A stretch of 64,000 nt of DNA from Variovorax sp. dw_308 (GCF_019207085.1 NZ_JAATOM010000003.1:538469-602468), one strand, 5' to 3'; positions 9,732 to 19,268 are shown, counted from the stretch's first letter. Notes: generated by a model from the sequence alone, not told the origin. Program-made: numbers and translations.

Positions 9732-10190
9732 TCAAATGCGCTCTATCGCCTGGGTTGCCACCGCCGCGATCTGTTGCGGCGTGACCAGGTCTGGCGCGAT
9801 CTCGGCAAGGGGCAGCAACACGAACGCGCGTTGCAGCATGCGCGGGTGCGGCAAGGTCAGCGCGGGCGTGTCGAGCGCGCAGGCGCCATGCAGCAGCAGG
9901 TCCAGGTCCAGCGTGCGCGGCGCATTGCGGTACGGGCGCTCACGGCCGGCCTGCGATTCGAGCCGCTGCAATTCGGCCAGCAGGGCGACCGGATCCAGGC
10001 CCGATTCGAGCGCCACGACGGCGTTGTAGAAGTCCGGCCCCGATGCCTCGAAGGGTGCGCTCCGGTACATGGACGAACGCGCCACGACGCGCGTTTGCGC
10101 GAGGCCATCCAGCGCTCCCATTGCCTGCTCCACGGTGGCCTTCGCGTCGCCCAGGTTGGCGCCGAGGGCGACGTAGGCACGCATGCTCAC
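9732..10190 (-). CDS. folK: 6-hydroxymethyl-7,8-dihydropterin pyrophosphokinase
   Basis: Folate-pathway kinase of 152 residues, transferring pyrophosphate from ATP to 6-hydroxymethyldihydropterin. AYVALGANLGD opens the fold, SSMYRSAPFEASGPDFYNAV holds the substrate loop, and APRTLDLDLLLHG (the metal-binding DLD) with LPHPRMLQRAFVLLPLAEIA is the FolK signature. Start is either GTG 10190, which overlaps the pcnB stop (GTGA), or ATG 10184 giving MRAYVALG. Last gene of hda-pcnB-folK. Confidence 0.95.
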   Translation of the reverse strand: MSMRAYVALGANLGDAKATVEQAMGALDGLAQTRVVARSSMYRSAPFEASGPDFYNAVVALESGLDPVALLAELQRLESQAGRERPYRNAPRTLDLDLLLHGACALDTPALTLPHPRMLQRAFVLLPLAEIAPDLVTPQQIAAVATQAIERI

Positions 10191-11773
10191 TCGCCCGAAG
10201 ATGCGTTCTGATCGCCGCCGCCACCGCCCTCCGGGCGCGGCTTGCGGCGGCGCCGGCGCTTGCGCGGCGCGACAGCCTCGCCATCGGGTGGAACGGCAAT
10301 CTCCGGCGCCGACGCGGACGTTGCGGCGGCACGAGGCTGCGACACCTCCTGCTTTGGCTGCTGCGACTGCGGCGCACGAACGCGCACGCGTGGCCCCTTC
10401 TTCTGCTCGTCGCGCACCTGGTCCATCAGGTCCTGCCGGCGCATGTCATCGGCGGTGCTGAACTCCTGCCACCACTCGCCGATTTCCTCGCTGACCTCGC
10501 CCACGTCCGCACGCAGGCGCATGAAATCGAAGCCAGCACGGAAGCGCGCCTGCTCAACCAGGCTGTAGGGCGTGGCGCCGACGCGCTTGTCGAAGCGCGG
10601 CTGCATCATCCAGATCTCGCGCATGTCGGCGGCCAGCTTGCCGCGGCCCGACACGTCGCCGATGCGCGAATTGAACACGTCATCGATCGCATCCTGCAGC
10701 GCCGGATACGAGGGCTGGCCGCGTTGTCCGTGCTGACCTGCGATGCGCGCGGCCCAGCCGTCGCGCACGTCGGCCCACAGCACGCAGGCGAGCAGGAAGC
10801 TCGGCGCGACAGGCTTGCCCTCGCCGACGCGGCGGTCGGTGTCCTGCAAGGCGGCGGTGACGAAGGGCTGGTCCGCGCGCTCGACGACGACGTCGAGCAG
10901 CGGATAGATGCCGGTGCTCAGGCCCAGCTTCTTGAGCTGCGCGATGGTCGCGATCGAGTGCCCGGTCTGCAGGAGCTTGAGCATTTCATCGAACAGCCTG
11001 CTCTGCGGCACGTCGGCCAAGAGCTTGCTCGAATCGACGAGCGGGGCCTTGGTCTTGGGCTCCAGCGAGAAGCCGAGCCCGGCGAGCTTGGCCGAGAAGC
11101 GGATGGCGCGAATGATGCGCACCGGGTCTTCGCGATAGCGCGTGGCCGGGTCGCCGATCATGCGCAGCGTGAGCTTCTTCGCGTCCTTGATGCCATTGTG
11201 GTAGTCGACCACGACCTGGTTGGCCGGGTCGTAATACATGGCATTCACGGTGAAGTCGCGACGCGCAGCGTCTTCGTCCTGCGGGCCCCAGACGTTGTCA
11301 CGCAGCACGCGGCCCGACGAATCCACCGCATGCTTCATGCTCGCGAGCTCGCCCTTGCTGGTGCGCTCGTTGCCCTTGACCTGCTCGGCGGCGGCGTTGT
11401 CCATGTAGGCGCGGAAGGTCGAGACTTCGATGACTTCATGCTCACGGCCGCGCCCGTACACCACATGCACGATGCGAAAGCGCCGGCCGATGATGAAGGC
11501 GCGGCGGAACAGGCTCTTGACCTGCTCGGGCGTGGCGTTGGTCGCCACGTCGAAATCCTTGGGCCTCAGTCCCAGCAGCAGGTCGCGCACGGCGCCACCG
11601 ACCACGTAGGCCTCGTAGCCCGCTTGCTGCAGCGTGGTGACGACGTTCTTCGCACGCTCGTCGACCAGCGCAGGGTCGATGCCGTGCACGCTGGCAGGGA
11701 CTTCCTGGCGTTTGCCGAAGCGCGTGGCGCCGGAGGATTTGCCAAGGAGCTTGTCTATGAATTTCTTGATCAT
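10187..11773 (-). CDS. pcnB: Poly(A) polymerase I
   Basis: Nucleotidyltransferase of 528 residues that adds 3' poly(A) tails and so promotes RNA decay. YVVGGAVRDLLLGLRPKDFD (about residues 55-75) is the nucleotidyltransferase core with catalytic aspartates, and AARRDFTVNAMYYDP plus RYREDPVRIIRAIRFSAKL are class II signatures. The C terminus is long and basic (RKRRRRRKPRP), an RNA-binding tail typical of PcnB rather than CCA-adding enzymes. It lies 25 bases after hda and overlaps folK. Confidence 0.94.
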   Translation of the reverse strand: MIKKFIDKLLGKSSGATRFGKRQEVPASVHGIDPALVDERAKNVVTTLQQAGYEAYVVGGAVRDLLLGLRPKDFDVATNATPEQVKSLFRRAFIIGRRFRIVHVVYGRGREHEVIEVSTFRAYMDNAAAEQVKGNERTSKGELASMKHAVDSSGRVLRDNVWGPQDEDAARRDFTVNAMYYDPANQVVVDYHNGIKDAKKLTLRMIGDPATRYREDPVRIIRAIRFSAKLAGLGFSLEPKTKAPLVDSSKLLADVPQSRLFDEMLKLLQTGHSIATIAQLKKLGLSTGIYPLLDVVVERADQPFVTAALQDTDRRVGEGKPVAPSFLLACVLWADVRDGWAARIAGQHGQRGQPSYPALQDAIDDVFNSRIGDVSGRGKLAADMREIWMMQPRFDKRVGATPYSLVEQARFRAGFDFMRLRADVGEVSEEIGEWWQEFSTADDMRRQDLMDQVRDEQKKGPRVRVRAPQSQQPKQEVSQPRAAATSASAPEIAVPPDGEAVAPRKRRRRRKPRPEGGGGGDQNASSGE

Positions 11774-11798
11774 GGGTTCTGTTCGCGGCTCGCGCCGC

Positions 11799-12482
11799 TC
11801 ATTCGTTCTCGAGCATCGCCCGGATCAGCGGGATCGTGATGGCGCGCTGGGTGCGCAATGCGAAGCCGTCGAGCTGGTCGAGCAACTCGATCAGGCTGCC
11901 CAGGTCGCGGCTGAAGCGGTGCAGCATGTAGTCGAGCACCTCGTCCGACAACATGACGCCGCGCGCGTCGGCGGCCCGGCGCAGCACCGCGCGACGCTCG
12001 GCCTCGCTCAACAGTTGCAACTGGAACACATGGCCCCAGCCGAGCCGGGTGCGCAGGTCTTCGCGCAGCGGCAGGTCGGCCGGCGGCAACGCACCGGCTG
12101 CCACCACGCCGCGCTGCAGGCTCTGTGCATTGACGAACCAGTTGAACGCGGCGTGCTGCTGCACCGCCGAGTACAGGTGCACATCGTCCATCAGCACGGC
12201 GACCCAGCGTTCGTCGAAATCCGGCGGCTCCGCGAGGTCCGCGTGCAGCCAGCCCACCGTGCCGCCCTGCTCATGAAGCGCCGAGGAAACCGCCTCCAGC
12301 AGATGCGTCTTGCCGCAACCGCCGTCGCCCCACAGGTAGGTGGGCACCGGCGAATGCAAGGCCTGCGCGCCCTCGCCGACCCACACCTGCAGGTGGCGCA
12401 CGGCAGCCTCGTTCGGACCGGCGAAGAAGCCGGCCAGGGTCGGGCTGGTTGCCAGGCCGATATCGAGCGCGAGTTGTTTCAT
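11799..12482 (-). CDS. hda: DnaA regulatory inactivator Hda
   Basis: AAA+ protein of 227 residues related to DnaA; with the DNA-loaded beta clamp it stimulates ATP hydrolysis by DnaA and prevents re-initiation. MKQLALDIG at the start holds the clamp-binding motif, LWGDGGCGKTHLLEAV is Walker A, and VLMDDVHL is Walker B. The start ATG at 12482 gives the normal N terminus; an in-frame ATG five codons upstream is less likely. It is divergent from purM, about 190 bases away, as in many proteobacteria. Confidence 0.93.
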   Translation of the reverse strand: MKQLALDIGLATSPTLAGFFAGPNEAAVRHLQVWVGEGAQALHSPVPTYLWGDGGCGKTHLLEAVSSALHEQGGTVGWLHADLAEPPDFDERWVAVLMDDVHLYSAVQQHAAFNWFVNAQSLQRGVVAAGALPPADLPLREDLRTRLGWGHVFQLQLLSEAERRAVLRRAADARGVMLSDEVLDYMLHRFSRDLGSLIELLDQLDGFALRTQRAITIPLIRAMLENE

Positions 12483-12671
12483 GCCCCGACGCGGCAACGC
12501 TGTACCGTGCCGTGACCGGCCAATTCAATCGTGGGCGCTGTGCTGAGGTTCATGGAGCAGGAAGAGGCGCGGGCCGGCGGCCCTTAAAATCGTGTCGAAT
12601 TCTATCGGCCCGGGCATCGCGCCCGGCGCCCCTCCCCACTCCCTCGGCTTCCCGCTGTCCCCGCACACACC

Positions 12672-13712
12672 ATGACCTCGAACTCGCCCGCCCCTCTCAG
12701 CTACAAGGATGCAGGAGTCGACATCGACGCGGGCGATGCCCTGGTCGACCGCATCAAGCCGCTTGCGAAGAAAACCATGCGCGAAGGCGTGCTGGCCGGC
12801 ATCGGCGGGTTCGGCGCGCTGTTCGAAGTGCCCAAGCGCTACAAGGAACCGGTGCTGGTGAGCGGCACCGATGGCGTCGGCACCAAGCTCAAGCTGGCCT
12901 TCGAATGGAACATGCACGACACGGTCGGCATCGACCTGGTCGCGATGAGCGTGAACGACGTGCTGGTGCAAGGCGCCGAACCGTTGTTCTTCCTGGACTA
13001 TTTCGCCTGCGGCAAGCTCGAAGTCGACACCGCTGCGGCGGTCATCGGCGGCATTGCGCGCGGTTGCGAATTGAGCGGCTGCGCACTGATCGGCGGCGAG
13101 ACGGCGGAGATGCCCGGCATGTACCCGGCCGGCGAATACGACCTGGCGGGCTTCGCGGTCGGCGCGGTCGAGAAGTCGAAGATCCTCACCGGCGCCAGCG
13201 TGAAGCCGGGCGACGTGGTGCTGGGGCTTGCCTCCGCGGGCGTGCATTCGAACGGCTTCAGCCTGGTGCGCAAGGTGATCGAACGCGCGGGCAGCGACCT
13301 GCCTGCGACGCTGGATGGCCGGCCCTTCCGCCAGGCCGTGATGGCGCCGACGCGGCTCTACGTGAAGCCGGTGCTCGAGGCGCTCGGCCTGCACCCGATC
13401 AAGGCACTGGCCCACATCACCGGCGGCGGTTTGCTGGAGAACATCCCGCGTGTGCTGCCCGAGGGCATGGCCGCCCACTTGCAAAAGGGCAGCTGGCCGC
13501 AAACTGAGCTTTTCGCCTGGCTGCAGAAGGTGGCCGGCATCGACGACATCGAGATGAACCGTACTTTCAACAATGGCATCGGCATGGTGGTGGTGATCGA
13601 CCCCGCGCACGCGGCGGCCTGCGCCGCGACGCTGCGCGCAGCCGGCGAATCGGTCCACGAAATTGGCGTGATCGCCGCTCGCGGCGAGGGCGCTGTGGTG
13701 GTGGTCCGCTGA
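12672..13712 (+). CDS. purM: Phosphoribosylformylglycinamidine cyclo-ligase
   Basis: AIR synthetase of 346 residues, which closes the imidazole ring with ATP in purine synthesis. [53 protein letters not shown] and [18 protein letters not shown] are family signatures. No purN follows; the next gene, one base after the stop, is an AI-2E-type transporter. A TAAAAT box near 12595-12600 may be part of its promoter. Confidence 0.97.
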   Translation: MTSNSPAPLSYKDAGVDIDAGDALVDRIKPLAKKTMREGVLAGIGGFGALFEVPKRYKEPVLVSGTDGVGTKLKLAFEWNMHDTVGIDLVAMSVNDVLVQGAEPLFFLDYFACGKLEVDTAAAVIGGIARGCELSGCALIGGETAEMPGMYPAGEYDLAGFAVGAVEKSKILTGASVKPGDVVLGLASAGVHSNGFSLVRKVIERAGSDLPATLDGRPFRQAVMAPTRLYVKPVLEALGLHPIKALAHITGGGLLENIPRVLPEGMAAHLQKGSWPQTELFAWLQKVAGIDDIEMNRTFNNGIGMVVVIDPAHAAACAATLRAAGESVHEIGVIAARGEGAVVVVR

Positions 13713-13713
13713 C

Positions 13714-14838
13714 GTGAAGGAACTCCGGCCGCAGCGCGTCCCGACACAGGAGAAACGCGCCTCCGCGGCGGCGAATCCTGACTTGCGCGAAGTGGCGGGC
13801 CGCGGCACGCCGGCCTCCCGCAACGTGGTGATCGCCAGCTACCTGCTGATCACCGGCGGCCTGTTGCTGGTGCTGTGGCAGAACTTGCTCCCGGGCTTGT
13901 TGTTCGTCTGCATCGGCTTCCTTGGCACGCGCCGTCTCTCGCGGCTCTTCCACGGCCTGCTGCGCCGCGCATGGACATTCGGCGACGGCACGAGACAGTC
14001 CTCCTGGGCCGGAGGCGCTGCCGCCGCGCTGGTGGTGCTGGCGCCCATCGGGCTGCTGGCGCTGGGCTACACGGAAGCGCGCGAGTTCGTGCTCAATGCA
14101 CCTGAGCAATACCAGGAACTGCTCGATTACATCGCCCGCACCATCCTTGAATTGAAGCTCAAGCTGCCGCCGGAAGTGGCGATGTACCTGCCTGAAGGTT
14201 CCGGCGAGGTTCAACGCATGGTGGCGAACTATCTGCGCGCGCAGGCTGGCGCCCTGGCGAACACGGGACGGGCCTGGCTGGGTGGATTGCTGTTTTCATA
14301 CGTCGGCCTGATCGTCGGTTCGCTGGCCGGATTGGCGCGCGACAGCAAGCTCCAGGGGCCGCTAGCCAATGAATTGCGCCGGCGCATCCGCTTGTTTGGC
14401 GAGGCTTTTCGGCAGATCGTGGCGGCGCAGTTCTGGATTGCAGCCTTCAACACGATGCTGACCGCGCTGTTCCTGTTGCTGATCCTGCCGCTCTGGGACT
14501 TGGAGTTGCCGTATGCGCCGGCGCTCATCACGCTGACCTTCGTGGCCGGACTGGTGCCGATCGTGGGCAACCTCCTGTGCAACGCGGTGCTCACGCTGGT
14601 GGGGCTGTCGGTGTCGCCGATGGCAGCGGCCGCGTGCCTGGTCTTCCTGATCCTGATCCACAAGGCGGAGTACGTGATCAACGCCAAGGTTGTAGGTAGC
14701 CGCACGCACATGGCCGTGTGGGAACTGCTGGCGGTGATGTTCGTGGCCGAGGCGGTGTTCGGCCCGGCCGGGCTGGTGGCGGCGCCGCTGTTCTACGCGT
14801 ATCTCAAGAAAGAGCTCCAGGCGGCCAAGCTCGTTTGA
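13714..14838 (+). CDS. AI-2E/PerM family membrane transporter
   Basis: 374 residues starting at GTG 13714, one base after the purM stop. Two close hydrophobic segments follow a basic N terminus (VVIASYLLITGGLLLVLWQN), then one near AALVVLAPIGLLALGY, and a cluster of four or five in the C-terminal half including LIVGSLAGLARDS, ITLTFVAGLVPIVGNLLCNA and LVFLILIHKAEYVINAKVVG; the NA.VVG.r region is characteristic of the family. Members export small molecules or ions; the substrate here is unknown. PerM lies near purM and hda in other proteobacteria. Confidence 0.87.
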   Translation: MKELRPQRVPTQEKRASAAANPDLREVAGRGTPASRNVVIASYLLITGGLLLVLWQNLLPGLLFVCIGFLGTRRLSRLFHGLLRRAWTFGDGTRQSSWAGGAAAALVVLAPIGLLALGYTEAREFVLNAPEQYQELLDYIARTILELKLKLPPEVAMYLPEGSGEVQRMVANYLRAQAGALANTGRAWLGGLLFSYVGLIVGSLAGLARDSKLQGPLANELRRRIRLFGEAFRQIVAAQFWIAAFNTMLTALFLLLILPLWDLELPYAPALITLTFVAGLVPIVGNLLCNAVLTLVGLSVSPMAAAACLVFLILIHKAEYVINAKVVGSRTHMAVWELLAVMFVAEAVFGPAGLVAAPLFYAYLKKELQAAKLV

Positions 14839-14958
14839 ACGCGCGACAGACGCTTGTTGTCCGTTATTGATCGGTTCGTGTCCTTCCCGGCTGGGACGGC
14901 GGGCTTGTCGCGAAGGAAGATCAGGCGCACCATCCACTTCGCCGAAAAGGGCGCGCCC

Positions 14959-15516
14959 ATGAAAAGCTGTCTCATAGTGATCGACGTCCAGGAGTCGTTC
15001 CGCCATCGCCCCTATTCGACGGAACGCGACATGACGCCGTACCTGGCTGCGCAGAATGCGTTGATCGAGGGCTGCGTGGCGGCCGATGTGCCGGTCGTAC
15101 GGGTGCTTCATTCGGACGGGCCGGAAGTCGCCGGCAACCCCTTTGCGCTGGCCTCGGGCCATGTGCGCCCGCTGGAAGGGCTCACCGATTTCGCACCCGC
15201 AGCCACCTTCACCAAGCATCGCCACAGCGCGCTCGTTGGCACCGGCCTGGACGTGTGGCTCACGCAGAACGGCATCGGCAAGATCATCGTCAGCGGCATC
15301 CGCACCGAGCAATGCTGCGAGACGACCACCCGCCACGCCTGGGACAGCGGCTGGCAGGTCGACTACGTGCTCGACGCCACCCTCACCTACGACATGGTGC
15401 AGCCGGACGGCCGGCCCTTGCCCGCCGCGGACATCAAGGCGCGCACCGCGACCGTGCTCGAAGGCCGCTTCGCCCATGTCTGCACGGTGTCGCAAGCGCT
15501 GGCCAGGCTGGGCTGA
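14959..15516 (+). CDS. Isochorismatase-like cysteine hydrolase
   Basis: Cytoplasmic hydrolase of 185 residues. The catalytic triad is visible: Asp in CLIVIDVQESF (about residue 10), Lys in FTKHRHSAL (about 86), and Cys in IRTEQCCETTTRHAW (about 120), as in nicotinamidase/isochorismatase-fold amidases. The ATG at 14959 with AAGG upstream gives the normal N terminus. It leads a run of four same-strand genes ending in a GlxA-type regulator. Such hydrolases are frequent neighbours of GlxA-type regulators; the substrate cannot be named from sequence. Confidence 0.85.
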   Translation: MKSCLIVIDVQESFRHRPYSTERDMTPYLAAQNALIEGCVAADVPVVRVLHSDGPEVAGNPFALASGHVRPLEGLTDFAPAATFTKHRHSALVGTGLDVWLTQNGIGKIIVSGIRTEQCCETTTRHAWDSGWQVDYVLDATLTYDMVQPDGRPLPAADIKARTATVLEGRFAHVCTVSQALARLG

Positions 15517-15540
15517 CAGGTCAGGAAAGTCAGGACACCG

Positions 15541-16176
15541 ATGGACTACTCGCTTTACGGGCATCCCGAATCCGGCCACTCGTTCAAGGTCAAGCTCGCG
15601 CTGGAAGTGGCCGACATCCCGCATGACTACGAGGTGGTCGACATCTCCGGGCCGCACCCCGAGCGCCCGGAGCCCTTCCGCAGCCTGGCGCGCTATGGCG
15701 AGGTGCCGGTGCTGGTGTACCGGCAGCAGGCCTATGTGCAGTCCAACGCGATCCTGCTCTTCCTGGCGGCGCAGACGCACCGCTTCGGCGGAGAGGACAC
15801 TGCCCGCCTGGCGCGTGCGCAGGAGTGGCTGTTCTGGGAGGCCAACCGGCTGGGCCTGAGCCTGGCGCACCTGCGCTTCGCGCGGCGCTTCGATGCGCTG
15901 AGCTATCCGGAGGGCTCGCTGGTGTGGTTCGAGCGACGCTATGCGCACGACATCCATCGGCTGGACCAGGAGTTCCGCGATGGTCGCCGCTTCGTCCTCG
16001 ACGACGCGCCGAGCGTTGCCGACTTCAGCCTGTGCGGCTACCTCTACTGGGCCGACCAGGCGCAGGTCGATGTGCCGCCGGGCGTGGCCGGCTGGCTCGA
16101 GCGCATCAGCCAGTTGCCCGGCTGGGCTGCGCCCGCCGACCTGCTCGCGGACAGGAAGGCGGCGGTCCATGTCTAA
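15541..16176 (+). CDS. Glutathione S-transferase family protein
   Basis: 211 residues with an N-terminal thioredoxin-like domain: DYSLYGHPESGHSFKVKLAL, with YGEVPVLVYRQQAYVQSNAI holding the cis-proline VPVL and the glutathione-binding Q-S pair. An all-helical C-terminal domain contains FVLDDAPSVADFSLCGYLYW, the conserved N-capping box region. The substrate is unknown. It starts 24 bases after the isochorismatase-like gene and overlaps the DJ-1-like gene by eight bases. Confidence 0.87.
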   Translation: MDYSLYGHPESGHSFKVKLALEVADIPHDYEVVDISGPHPERPEPFRSLARYGEVPVLVYRQQAYVQSNAILLFLAAQTHRFGGEDTARLARAQEWLFWEANRLGLSLAHLRFARRFDALSYPEGSLVWFERRYAHDIHRLDQEFRDGRRFVLDDAPSVADFSLCGYLYWADQAQVDVPPGVAGWLERISQLPGWAAPADLLADRKAAVHV

Positions 16177-16798
16177 GGTGCTGATCCTGGCCTTCGATGG
16201 CGTGGAAGCGTTGGACTTCGCAGGACCGTTCGAGGTCTTCACCACAGCCACCCGCATGCACCAGCGCCTGCATCCCGATGCCGCGCCCTTGTTCTCCGTG
16301 GCCTCGGTGGCGGACGTTGCCGATACAGGGCAGGCGGTCGCCGCACGCGCCGGCCTGCGCCTGCTGCCGGACCACACCCTGGCCCAGAGCCCTCCGGCCG
16401 ATGTGCTGATCGTGCCCGGCGGGGTCGTCGACACGCCGATGGCCAGCAGCGCCACGCTGGCCTGGATCGCAAGGCAGGCGGGCGCGGCGCGCATCACGGC
16501 CTCCGTATGCACCGGCGCCTTCCTGCTGGCCGCGGCCGGCGTGGCCGGCGATGGCGACATCGTCACGACGCACTGGGAAGACGTGGCTGATCTGCGTCGA
16601 CAGTTTCCGGCGCTGCAGGTGCAGCAAGGCCCCCGCTGGGTGGACAACGGCCGCGTCGTCACATCGGCCGGCATCAGCGCGGGCATCGACATGAGCCTGC
16701 ACCTGGTCGAACGCCTGGCCGGCCGCGCACTGGCCGAGCGCACGGCGCGTCAGATGGACTTCGAATGGACCGAGAACGAGACCCAAGAACCCGCGTAG
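16169..16798 (+). CDS. DJ-1/PfpI family protein
   Basis: 209 residues. KVLILAFDGVEALDFAGPFE starts the flavodoxin-like fold, and ITASVCTGAFLLAAAGV carries the nucleophile-elbow cysteine at about residue 113, followed by TTHWEDVADL and the family ending VVTSAGISAGIDMSLHLVER. Related proteins are isonitrile hydratases or glyoxalase-like enzymes; no specific activity is assigned. The ATG sits inside the last codons of the GST gene and its own end overlaps the next gene by 34 bases, a tightly packed operon. Confidence 0.86.
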   Translation: MSKVLILAFDGVEALDFAGPFEVFTTATRMHQRLHPDAAPLFSVASVADVADTGQAVAARAGLRLLPDHTLAQSPPADVLIVPGGVVDTPMASSATLAWIARQAGAARITASVCTGAFLLAAAGVAGDGDIVTTHWEDVADLRRQFPALQVQQGPRWVDNGRVVTSAGISAGIDMSLHLVERLAGRALAERTARQMDFEWTENETQEPA

Positions 16799-17766
16799 TC
16801 TTCGTGCTGCAGGCCCGCAGCCTGGTGCTCGACTGGGCCGGGCCGGCCGAGGCCTTGCGTATCGCCAACCAGCAGCTGGTGGCTCGTGGCGACGCGGCCC
16901 GATTCGCGCTGGAATTCGTCAGTGCCGAGTCTGCATCGGTCACGTCCGTGGGCGTCGCATTGCAAGGCCTGGCGCCGCTGCCGACGCATTGGGACGATCG
17001 GGCCACCTGGGTGGTGCTGGTCGGGTTGCCGGGCGACGCCATTGACGTCGAGAACCCTGAGGCCCGCGCGCTGCTGCACTGGCTGCGTGGCCTGCGGCTG
17101 GAGGCCGGCCGGCTCGAACTGGTGACGGTCTGCGCAGGTGCCGTGCTCGCCGCGCACGCAGGCCATCTCGCCGGCCGGCGCGCCACCACGCACCACCATC
17201 ACCTCGACGAGTTGCAACGTATCGAGCCACGCTGCGACGTGGTCGCCAATCGCGTGTTCGTGCTCGACGCGCCCCTCTACAGCAGCGCCGGCGTGACGAC
17301 CGGCATCGACCTGGTGCTGCACCGCATCGGCGAGACCTGCGGGGAGGCGCTCGCGGCGCAGGTGGCGCAGACGATGGTGGTGGCGCTGCGACGCGGCCCG
17401 CACGACCCGGAGTTGTCGCCCTTCCTCGCCTATCGCAACCACATGCATGCCGCGTTGCACCGTGTGCAGGACGCGGTGAGCGAGCAACCCGGCAACAAGT
17501 GGGACGTGCCACGCATGGCCGGTGTCGCCCTGACGTCGCCGCGGCACCTGACGCGGCTGTTCGTCGAGCATGCAGGCGTGCCGCCGCTGGAGTACCTGCG
17601 CCGCATCCGCCTGGCCAGTGCACAGCTCGCGCTGGGCTCCGGCGCCACGGTCACGCGCGCGGCGGAGCGGGCGGGATTCAGTTCCGACACGCAACTGCGC
17701 CGCGCTTGGCGGCAGTTCGGACTGCCCGGGTCACCGTCCAGGCAGGCAGCGCCCGCACGGCGCTGA
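16765..17766 (+). CDS. GlxA-type AraC family transcriptional regulator
   Basis: 333 residues. The N-terminal two thirds form a DJ-1/PfpI-like sensor (VVFVLQARSLVLDWAGPAEA, VTVCAGAVLAAHAGHLAGRR, SSAGVTTGIDLVLHRIGE). The C-terminal AraC domain has WDVPRMAGVALTSPRHLTRL and GVPPLEYLRRIRLASAQLAL as the first part of the two helix-turn-helices, then ERAGFSSDTQLRRAWRQFG. The sensor resembles the enzyme encoded just upstream, so the pair may respond to the same or a related metabolite. It probably controls its own cluster, but no operator is obvious. Confidence 0.87.
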   Translation: MDRERDPRTRVVFVLQARSLVLDWAGPAEALRIANQQLVARGDAARFALEFVSAESASVTSVGVALQGLAPLPTHWDDRATWVVLVGLPGDAIDVENPEARALLHWLRGLRLEAGRLELVTVCAGAVLAAHAGHLAGRRATTHHHHLDELQRIEPRCDVVANRVFVLDAPLYSSAGVTTGIDLVLHRIGETCGEALAAQVAQTMVVALRRGPHDPELSPFLAYRNHMHAALHRVQDAVSEQPGNKWDVPRMAGVALTSPRHLTRLFVEHAGVPPLEYLRRIRLASAQLALGSGATVTRAAERAGFSSDTQLRRAWRQFGLPGSPSRQAAPARR

Positions 17767-17773
17767 CGCACGC

Positions 17774-18319
17774 CTACAGATAGCCGCAAAAACGCAGCAC
17801 GTGGCCGTCCGGCTCGCGAATGGCGAATTCGCGCAAGCCCCAGGGCTGCGACGCAGGCGGCTCGACCACCTCGACGCCGCGCTTGAGGTAGGTCGCATGC
17901 AATCCATCGACGTCATAACCCACATGGATGACGATTTCGCCGCGCCACTGGCGCGTTTCCCGCGCATTGCATTGCCACAGGCGGATGTAGACGGCGTCGC
18001 CCTGGCCGTGGCCGTCCGGCACGATGGCGTGCCGGACGAGTCCATTTCCGCCGCTTCGAGCGTCCGCATCGAAGGCATCGAAAGCGGGCACATGCCGAAC
18101 CCGCGCATAGCTCGGCGGCTCGCCGGCGATGAAGTCCAGCTCGAAGCCCAGCACGTCGCGAAAATAGCGCGCCGCGCGCGTCACGTCGGAAACCGGCAAC
18201 ACCGGCTGGATGCCATGGAATTGATGCCGGGCGCCCAGGCCGCCCGCGACACCGACGCCTGGCGCCGCCTCGGTCCTGCGCGGCAGCCCGAGGGGCCCGC
18301 CGTCGCGGTCCGCAGCCAT
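17774..18319 (-). CDS. VOC (glyoxalase/bleomycin-resistance) family protein
   Basis: 181 residues starting at ATG 18319, which overlaps the SirB1 stop as TGATG. After a glycine/arginine-rich N-terminal stretch of about 35 residues, QPVLPVSDVTRAARYFRDVL with GFELDF is the first VOC module; RGEIVIHVGYDVDGLHATYL and EFAIREPDGHVLRFCGYL form the second, with the metal-type His and the Glu of the usual ..EPDG..l.F ending. Fold is confident, substrate unknown. It converges with the GlxA-type regulator, 7 bases between stops. Confidence 0.8.
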   Translation of the reverse strand: MAADRDGGPLGLPRRTEAAPGVGVAGGLGARHQFHGIQPVLPVSDVTRAARYFRDVLGFELDFIAGEPPSYARVRHVPAFDAFDADARSGGNGLVRHAIVPDGHGQGDAVYIRLWQCNARETRQWRGEIVIHVGYDVDGLHATYLKRGVEVVEPPASQPWGLREFAIREPDGHVLRFCGYL

Positions 18320-19170
18320 CAGTTTTCGGCGCGGCGCAAGGCCGCGACACGCTCGGCAATCGCGTCGATGTCGAGCGCGTCTTCCACATGGGCCAGGTAG
18401 GTTTCGAGGTCGCGCACCGCGAGCGATGCATTGCCCTGCGCGGCATGCGCCAGGCCGCGGTCGCGATGCTCGCCCCAAGCCTCGGGCAGGAGCACGATCA
18501 GCCGGTCCTGCACCGCGATGGCGCGCTGCCAGTCTTCCTGCGTGCGATGCACTTCCTTCAGGTTGTGCAGCATGCGCGCGATGATGTCGCGCGGCGTGGC
18601 GGGCTGCAGGTAGAGGCCCAGCGGAACGTCGAAATCTCCCACCAGGCCGTTGCTGCGCTTGTAGGGCTCCAGCCGCTCGGTGAGTTCCTCGCGGGAGAGC
18701 GAGCGGCCGGTGAACGGATCGATCACCACCTGCCCCTTCGGCAGCGTGACCTTGAGCATGAAGTGCCCCGGAAACCCGACGCCGCGCGCCTGCAGGCCGA
18801 GGCCCTGCGCCAGTTCCATCCACAGCACGGCCAGCGAGATCGGTATGCCGCGGCGTGTGCGCAATACGGCGTTCAGGTAGCTGTTGTCGGGGTCGTAGTA
18901 GTCGTTGACGTTGCCGCCGAAGTTCAGGTCATGGAAAAAGAACTGGTTGAGCAGTCGCAACCGTTGCAAGGGCGCTGCATCGGCGGGCAGGCGGCGCTTC
19001 AAACGGGCCAGCAACTGATCGATGTCGCCTAGCACCTGCTGCACGTCGAGGTCGGGGTATTCGTCCTGCGCGAGGCTGGCAGCGGCCTCCAGGAGGGGGA
19101 AATGGTCGTCGCTCTCCACCAGGGTACGGAAGTACTCCAGGGCGGTGGGAGCGGAAAGGCTCAACGGCAT
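18319..19170 (-). CDS. SirB1 family transglutaminase-like/TPR protein
   Basis: 283 residues. The conserved core FFFHDLNFGGNVNDYYDPDN, followed by SYLNAVLRTRRGIPISLAVL and GVGFPGHFMLKV, is the SirB1/transglutaminase-like signature. The C-terminal third has TPR-like helices (QEDWQRAIAVQDRLIVLLPE). SirB1 proteins occur near release-factor or cell-wall genes in other bacteria; their activity is unproven. It is coupled to the VOC gene by one-base overlap. Confidence 0.85.
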   Translation of the reverse strand: MPLSLSAPTALEYFRTLVESDDHFPLLEAAASLAQDEYPDLDVQQVLGDIDQLLARLKRRLPADAAPLQRLRLLNQFFFHDLNFGGNVNDYYDPDNSYLNAVLRTRRGIPISLAVLWMELAQGLGLQARGVGFPGHFMLKVTLPKGQVVIDPFTGRSLSREELTERLEPYKRSNGLVGDFDVPLGLYLQPATPRDIIARMLHNLKEVHRTQEDWQRAIAVQDRLIVLLPEAWGEHRDRGLAHAAQGNASLAVRDLETYLAHVEDALDIDAIAERVAALRRAEN

Positions 19171-19268
19171 GTGTCTTTGTAGTAGAGCGGGCGGGGAGCG
19201 TCAAGGCGGAGTACGCCAGCCGGCGCATTTGCAGCCATGTGCGGCCCTGTGCGGCCCTGTTGCGGGCC

